Shown: in pieces, positions 59,205-64,000 of the stretch
Layout of the letters: every line of letters starts with the position of its first letter
Numbering within the stretch: the stretch's first letter is position 1
Source of the DNA: Lateolabrax maculatus
Taxonomy: Eukaryota > Chordata > Actinopteri > Acropomatiformes > Lateolabracidae
DNA: 64,000 nucleotides
NCBI GenBank assembly: GCA_031216445.1
Contig: CM062206.1
Span: 24,953,501 to 25,017,500, forward strand
Direction of reading: 5' to 3'
Position numbers and translations under genes: made by a program
Notes under the pieces: model-generated
Databases searched by the model: none
Told to the model about the DNA's origin: nothing
Seen by the model: only the letters and a program-made list of their open reading frames with translations

Positions 59205-59790
59205 CCATGCTGATGATATGCAATTGTATGTACACAGATGTGTCCTCTATTATGTCCTGCCTTGCTGAAATTAAGAATTGGATATCAAAACAATTCCTGT
59301 GGTTAAATTAGTCCGAATCAGAGACAATTATCAGGACTCCCTCTGGCCCTTCAGTAATAGCAGCATTAACCCTTGCTCATTTAGTGTGGGTGCCTTCTCT
59401 AATAGTGCCTCCAGACTAACTGTTTTTGCATTCTGCATTTTTTTCTGGTATCAGCAGGCGAACCATCCAAAGACACCTTTACAACGCTGCTGCCAGCTTT
59501 GAGAGAAAGTGACCACATCACTCCAATCCTTGCTGCCCCTCACAGTCACTATTAGAATGGATTTTAAGATTTTACTGCTGTCTTTTAAAGCCTTGAATGG
59601 TCAGGCTCCTGCCTGTGATCTGCTAACTCCCTATGAGCCTAATCACTGCTTGAGATTCTCTGACTGGGCTCCTCCACTGTGCAACTCCCTGCCAGAAGAA
59701 GACAAACTCAGTTTCCTCTTGTAAATTTCTTCTTAAAACTCATTTTTATCATATGGCTTTTTATTAACTGATAATATTTGTTGTTTGCAT
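59205..59790 (+). mobile_element. Decayed LINE reverse-transcriptase 3' fragment
   Basis: CHADDMQLYV (near 59207-59236) is a degraded YADD motif. Downstream pieces in changing frames resemble the end of L2/CR1-type proteins: DHITPILAAPHS (near 59511), MDFKILLLSFKALNGQAPA and CDLLTPYEPNHCLRFSD (about 59556-59665), and CNSLPEED before a stop. It differs from the two L2 copies at 24-26 kb and 47-48 kb, so it is a separate subfamily. The element is dead, with many frameshifts and stops. Confidence 0.65.
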
Positions 59791-62413
59791 TTTTAATCAT
59801 TTTATCTTGCCTTACCTTTTTATTTTGGACTTTTTATCTGGCACCATCAGCAGGTCAAAGTTTTAACCTATCCAAGAAAATATCTACTTAAAATGTTATT
59901 GTCCCCAGGTGATGTATCTTAATGACTTTGGTGATCCTCTAGTGTGTTCTTACATTTGAAAACCAAACAACTGGTGACAGGTATTTGTATCATATAGATA
60001 TAAGACACAACAGACACAGAATAAGGTAGCTTTGTGTGCAGATAATGTATCACTGTTCATAAAAATCTAGAACTAAGCACTGATTACTCATTGTGGTAGC
60101 TAAAAGCCAATTTATGGCAGTCCTGTTACAAAACCCAAGTACATTACAGTACAAATACTTTTTATTAGAATTAAAATTGCAATTAAATCAACTACCTTGG
60201 AATACAAGTTAGAAATATTAAGATGTATATGCAAATTTGCTTCCATTCTTATCTAAATTATTAAACTATATATATCACATTTTGGCAAACCCTCCCCATA
60301 TCCCTTACAGGCAACAGGCAAGAGTCAACTCAATCACATTGATTTGCCTTTGACAACAATTCTTTCAACAACTTAATTTGTTTATGACCTCTTCCCTCTG
60401 GAATGATGAATTATGCAGACTGGCCCACCCAGATTTTTTACTGTAATATTGGGCTATAAATATGCACATTTTGATGTTTTATTTTAGTTCAGACAGTACA
60501 ACACCCATCTGCCTTGAATTAGAAAGGGAATATTGACAAAAAAGAACCTTCGGGGTCCTGCTTCAGAGCTGTACTGTATAAATTGGATTCCTGATTGGAG
60601 GTGGGACACATTGAGGCTATTCTTTTTATATTATCTGCATGGGTAGTAACAGCTCTGTGACCTCTAGCACAGCACCACTCTCTAATAAATAAACCTTGTA
60701 ACTTCAAAGTAAACTCAACTAAAACCCTAATATCCTGCTGGAGTCCCAGCAGTTCTAATTTTTATAACACCCCATAATGTCAAACTGATGGACAGAATGT
60801 CACTATACTGGTGATTTTCCTGCATAGAGCCTAGTCTTTGAGCTACACATCCTGAAACAAAGAATTAATATTTGTCTTTTTAATTTGACTACAAATAATA
60901 AGAATTGATGAAGAGGACAGTAAAAATCAGCCAGAATAATAAGTATTACATTTTGGCATAATACCTGAGCATGTCATAACTGAACAGACATTAATATCCT
61001 GGACTACTTGTTTGTCTCCTCTGACCCTGTATCACTGAGGCTCACATTTCTATCTTCCTTTTTGATGATTGTACCCTGTTTTATAGCAAAGTGTGTCCTG
61101 TTTCTGTAACATTGGGCTCATCTGATTAGAATTCCTGTAATCTTCTTTTTAAGAACTCTATCAGCTTTCAGCTCAGGAAAAAATACAATACACACTGAAA
61201 TACAAGCTACACACACACATATACAGGATCAAACATAACACACACACCACCTCGGCAGGTACAATACTACATCATGAAAATACACACAAAATACACCCGT
61301 AGGCCATTTTCTTACTGCTTCCTCTGGTCTGCTTTAGCCTCTCTGTCACTACATTATGGCTCTTTTCCACTTTCCATATTTTTATTTTTATTTTTTGCCT
61401 CCATTGGTTTGGCTTTTGTTTGTGCACCTGTGTTTTTCTCCTAAACTTTTTTCAAAAACCAACCCATTGGTTTATTTCCAATGACCAATACGACACAAGT
61501 GTTTTCAGTGCCCTCTACAGGACCGGACGAACAGTCCACCTAAAGGATAGAAAAGGTTATTTGCCATTGACTCCCAAAACCACATATATAACTTACCCCG
61601 GTCAAATTAAGTCCCTGACGGCCTTTAAATCGCACAGTGTAGAGGGGCCCTTAAAAAATTAGGAGTTGTGTTAAACAAGCGACCTCATCAAACATGTGAA
61701 ACTCCATCCCAAATCAAAGCAGCAGGGCCGATGGCAGAATGGCATTTATCACCACTGAGTTCAGAAGACTGAGGTCTGAGACCTATGCACCAGTTTCTTA
61801 AACCACTAAAATAACATGCCAAAATGGCATGCAATGGGTTTTCCTTCTCTCGCACTGCGCCCAGTGGAAATCTGTACTGAACATGTGGGCATGTTGGAGA
61901 CTGTTTGAACACTATTACACCCACTGCTCACCTACACACTACAGAGTAGCCTCTTTATGTAATTCTCCTTAAAGCTTTCACTGCTCTTGTATAGAACTAA
62001 CCCTTATGCTTCTGCTGAGCTCTTTGGATAAAGCAACCAAAGAATGACATTTCACCTGCTCGCTCTCCTCTGTCCACTCTCCTGATTCTTTTACTGCTGG
62101 TGAGTGTTAAAATGTCAACAGGCTGGCCCGGCGAGCCATTGATCAATATATAATAGATCTCTGCTGCATGGAAATTACAGTGCAGCATATTGATGAAGGG
62201 GAGAAGAGGAGGAGGAGGAGGAAATTCTAACTCTCCTCTCCTCAAATGTTTTTGTTCACAATTACAGGTGTTGAGAGCCATCATTATATGTGAAGGCTGG
62301 TGATGGTGGTGTGTGTGTGGTGGGGTTGCAGAAATCCAATAACACTCCACCAAAAGAAGACTGCATTGACTGCTGAAGAGCTCCCTTTTTCCATTTTATT
62401 TGACCTCCCAGAA
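59791..62413. other. Non-coding sequence
   Basis: No gene supported. 59915-59985 has words (TTAATGACTTTGGTGATCCT) of a dispersed repeat read in minus orientation. (GAG)n lies at 62204-62221. CA-rich words occur near 61213-61245. Confidence 0.45.
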
Positions 62414-62464
62414 GTGTGTGTGTGTGTGTGTGTGTGTGTCTGTATGTGCGTGCGTGTGTGTGTG
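62414..62464. repeat. (GT)n microsatellite, interrupted on its right side
   Basis: About 13 GT units followed by CTGTATGTGCGTGCGTG-type degenerate units. Confidence 0.92.
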
Positions 62465-62786
62465 CATAATAAAATGTATGTGGGGCTGCAGAGGCAGGAG
62501 GTGGTGTAGCAGTGGAGTATAAAGCACACGTCAGCTTCGCACAGGACACGCTCACATCACAGCTCCCAGCAATAACACTTATTCAGGCAACCTGGCCTGT
62601 AAAGGCTGCTCCTGTCCAAACAAAAGCTAGTCATGAAACACACACACACACAGTCCATAGACTGAGAGACCAAAGTAACACTGTGCACCAAACAAATACA
62701 CCCTCTTATAGTTTGCAGCTGAAACTGTAGTGCTCAAAGCCATCTCTTATCTTACTGTGGAGTGCAGAGAGCTACTTTTTTTTACA
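62465..62786. other. Non-coding sequence
   Basis: No gene or recognised repeat seen. Confidence 0.4.
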
Positions 62787-63009
62787 TTAAAGGAATAGTT
62801 CAACATTTTGGGAAATACACTCACTTGCCTTCTTTTGAGAGTGAGATGAGAAGATTGATATCAATCTCATGTCTCTCAGCTCAGCATGGCTACCTCTTTA
62901 AAGTTAGGGGACTTGGGTTGTCAGAGTTATAATGATAAACACGTGATGAAGGTAAGGGGACCTTCACGGCTTTGATAAAAAAACACTGACTTGTGAATTG
63001 ACCCTTTAA
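62787..63009 (+). mobile_element. Partial copy of the TTAAAGGAATAGTTCAAC element
   Basis: Begins TTAAAGGAATAGTTCAACAT, identical to the left end of the element at 9159, and continues GGGAAATACACTCACTTGCC and GAGAGTGAGATGAGAAGATT before diverging near 62890. The stretch ends TGAATTGACCCTTTAAA, which may be the decayed right terminus. If so, the copy has lost most of its interior. Confidence 0.65.
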
Positions 63010-63779
63010 ATCTGTAGATCATGAGTGGATGCATCTCTGACTTCATCGCTCCTCTTCTGTTTCCTCTTGAAAAGATTTCTTAATAATAAAGAGTTGTTCT
63101 CACATTCTTCTCTGAGTATGTTTTCACTGTAACAATGTAAATGGCTCTGAGGCGTAGCTGGTCTGTATCTTTCTGCTCTACACCGCCACAGATTTGAAAC
63201 CTCCGTCAATTGACTGCCTGGACTGTGAGTAACATGGCTTCCATATGTTTAGCCCTGGGCACGGCTGCTATATTCTCTCTCTCCCTCAATCTCTGTTGCT
63301 TTCCCACTCTCTCTATCACACAAGTAAACAGGCTGAGTGGCTCAGCCATTCACAGTAACTTTTTAATTATCTTTTTATGCTGATTTCTTGCCATCAAGCC
63401 TTTGGGACTTGCTCACGCAAAACAATTACCAGTTGCTGCTTGTTTTCTGTCTCTTATCTGAGGAAAGCTGCTGCCTCTAGGGTGATAAAACACAACTCTC
63501 TCTTCCTCCCTCTTGTCTCCTTTTCTTGGGTCTTTCTTTCCTCCATTTCTAAGTCTGTGCTCCTATGGTTTTCTCTACTTCTCTTATCTCTTCTTTCCTT
63601 CCATCGTCTTTCGGTTTCTCTGTTCACGTTGTCCTCACTTGCTCTTCCCTTTCTGGGTAGCCTGAGACTCATATATCAAACCAATATTGTGCTTTTATGC
63701 CAAACAGGATTTTCTTCCAGCAGCATAGTCCTGTTCATTCATATCAGACGATTCTGCAGATTGCCAATGTAATGTTGAT
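63010..63779. other. Non-coding, with a pyrimidine-rich tract
   Basis: 63487-63625 is mostly C and T on the plus strand, which makes the frame at 63377-63772 leucine- and serine-rich. No gene supported. Confidence 0.5.
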
Positions 63780-64000
63780 GCGTCAAGCCAATTTATAGAG
63801 TGCAAAAAACAACATATGTTGCACATAATGCCTTACAGAGAAATTAGGAATATAATGGACTAGTTAGAAATTAAAATAAAAAAGTGTAACAGAGTGCTGA
63901 TGTAATCATAATAATAAAAAAGAGACTCAAAAGCAGTTGAAAAAAGATGGATCTCAAGATGGGATTTAAAAGTGGCGATATGTAGAAGATGTGACAGTGA
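63780..64000. repeat. Possible dispersed repeat running off the window edge
   Basis: CCAATTTATAGAGTGCAAAAAAC, CATAATGCCTTACAGAG and GATGGATCTCAAGATGGGAT fit a teleost dispersed repeat as I recall it, but it is cut by the window end and has no second copy here. Confidence 0.35.

Noticed and set aside
63377..63772. 131-codon Leu/Ser-rich frame resembling a membrane protein
   Set aside because: Explained by the C/T-rich tract at 63487-63625.
1..64000. tRNA, rRNA, CRISPR arrays, bacterial operons or phage genes
   Set aside because: I saw no tRNA A/B box pair with a foldable cloverleaf, no rRNA-like conserved core, no spaced direct repeats, and no prokaryotic gene density. The sequence is eukaryotic and non-coding in character.

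Overview
The window reads as vertebrate nuclear DNA, most likely from a percomorph teleost fish. Composition is AT-rich, CpG is sparse, long (CA)n/(GT)n arrays recur, and the interspersed repeats are types I recognise from bony-fish genomes: L2-type and L1/Tx1-type LINE relics, and short non-autonomous DNA transposons. No database search was possible, so family names rest on recognised protein motifs, terminal sequences, target-site duplications and copies found within the window.

There is no intact protein-coding gene. The open frames of 60-215 codons are chance frames, simple-repeat frames, or pieces of dead retrotransposons. The gene-like signals are weak: a possible terminal coding exon on the minus strand (22258-22373) with a strong 3' splice site; short exon-like blocks at 14164-14243, 32628-32761, 36185-36298 and 52879-52931; and two frameshifted coding-like stretches (11441-12327 and 18190-18520) that look like pseudogene debris. 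The stretch is best read as intergenic or long-intron sequence.

Layout. 1-9 kb is mostly unique DNA with one LINE tail near 3.1 kb and two repeat-poor blocks. 9.2-10.3 kb is a long-inverted-repeat DNA element. 10.9-13.7 kb holds two copies of a roughly 0.46-kb element with 9-bp target duplications, flanking a decayed coding-like stretch and a perfect 27-bp hairpin. 15.7-23 kb has scattered short repeats and the candidate minus-strand exon. 24.2-26.3 kb is a minus-strand L2 LINE with recognisable reverse transcriptase. 29-36 kb carries four large CA/GT arrays and several short repeats. 36.6-39.8 kb is repeat-poor. 41.6-42.75 kb is the 3' end of an L1/Tx1-type LINE. 45.8 kb is a LINE tail with pentamer and ATCT arrays. 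47.5-48.57 kb is a second L2 LINE. 49.8-50.4 kb is a second full copy of the repeat at 30.5 kb. 53.6-54.2 kb is a (GT)n and polypurine tract. 55.5-56.07 kb is a TTAA-flanked element. 59.2-59.8 kb is a third LINE relic. 62.4-64 kb has further repeats.

Nothing here indicates a new enzymatic or defence system. The most informative structures are perfect snap-back hairpins. In the two that lie inside LINE relics, one arm matches the expected coding sequence and the other appears to be a new inverted copy, as expected from short-range template switching. Also informative are several repeat families whose ends share TTAA followed by AGG, and two same-orientation CTCF-like motifs 22 kb apart.
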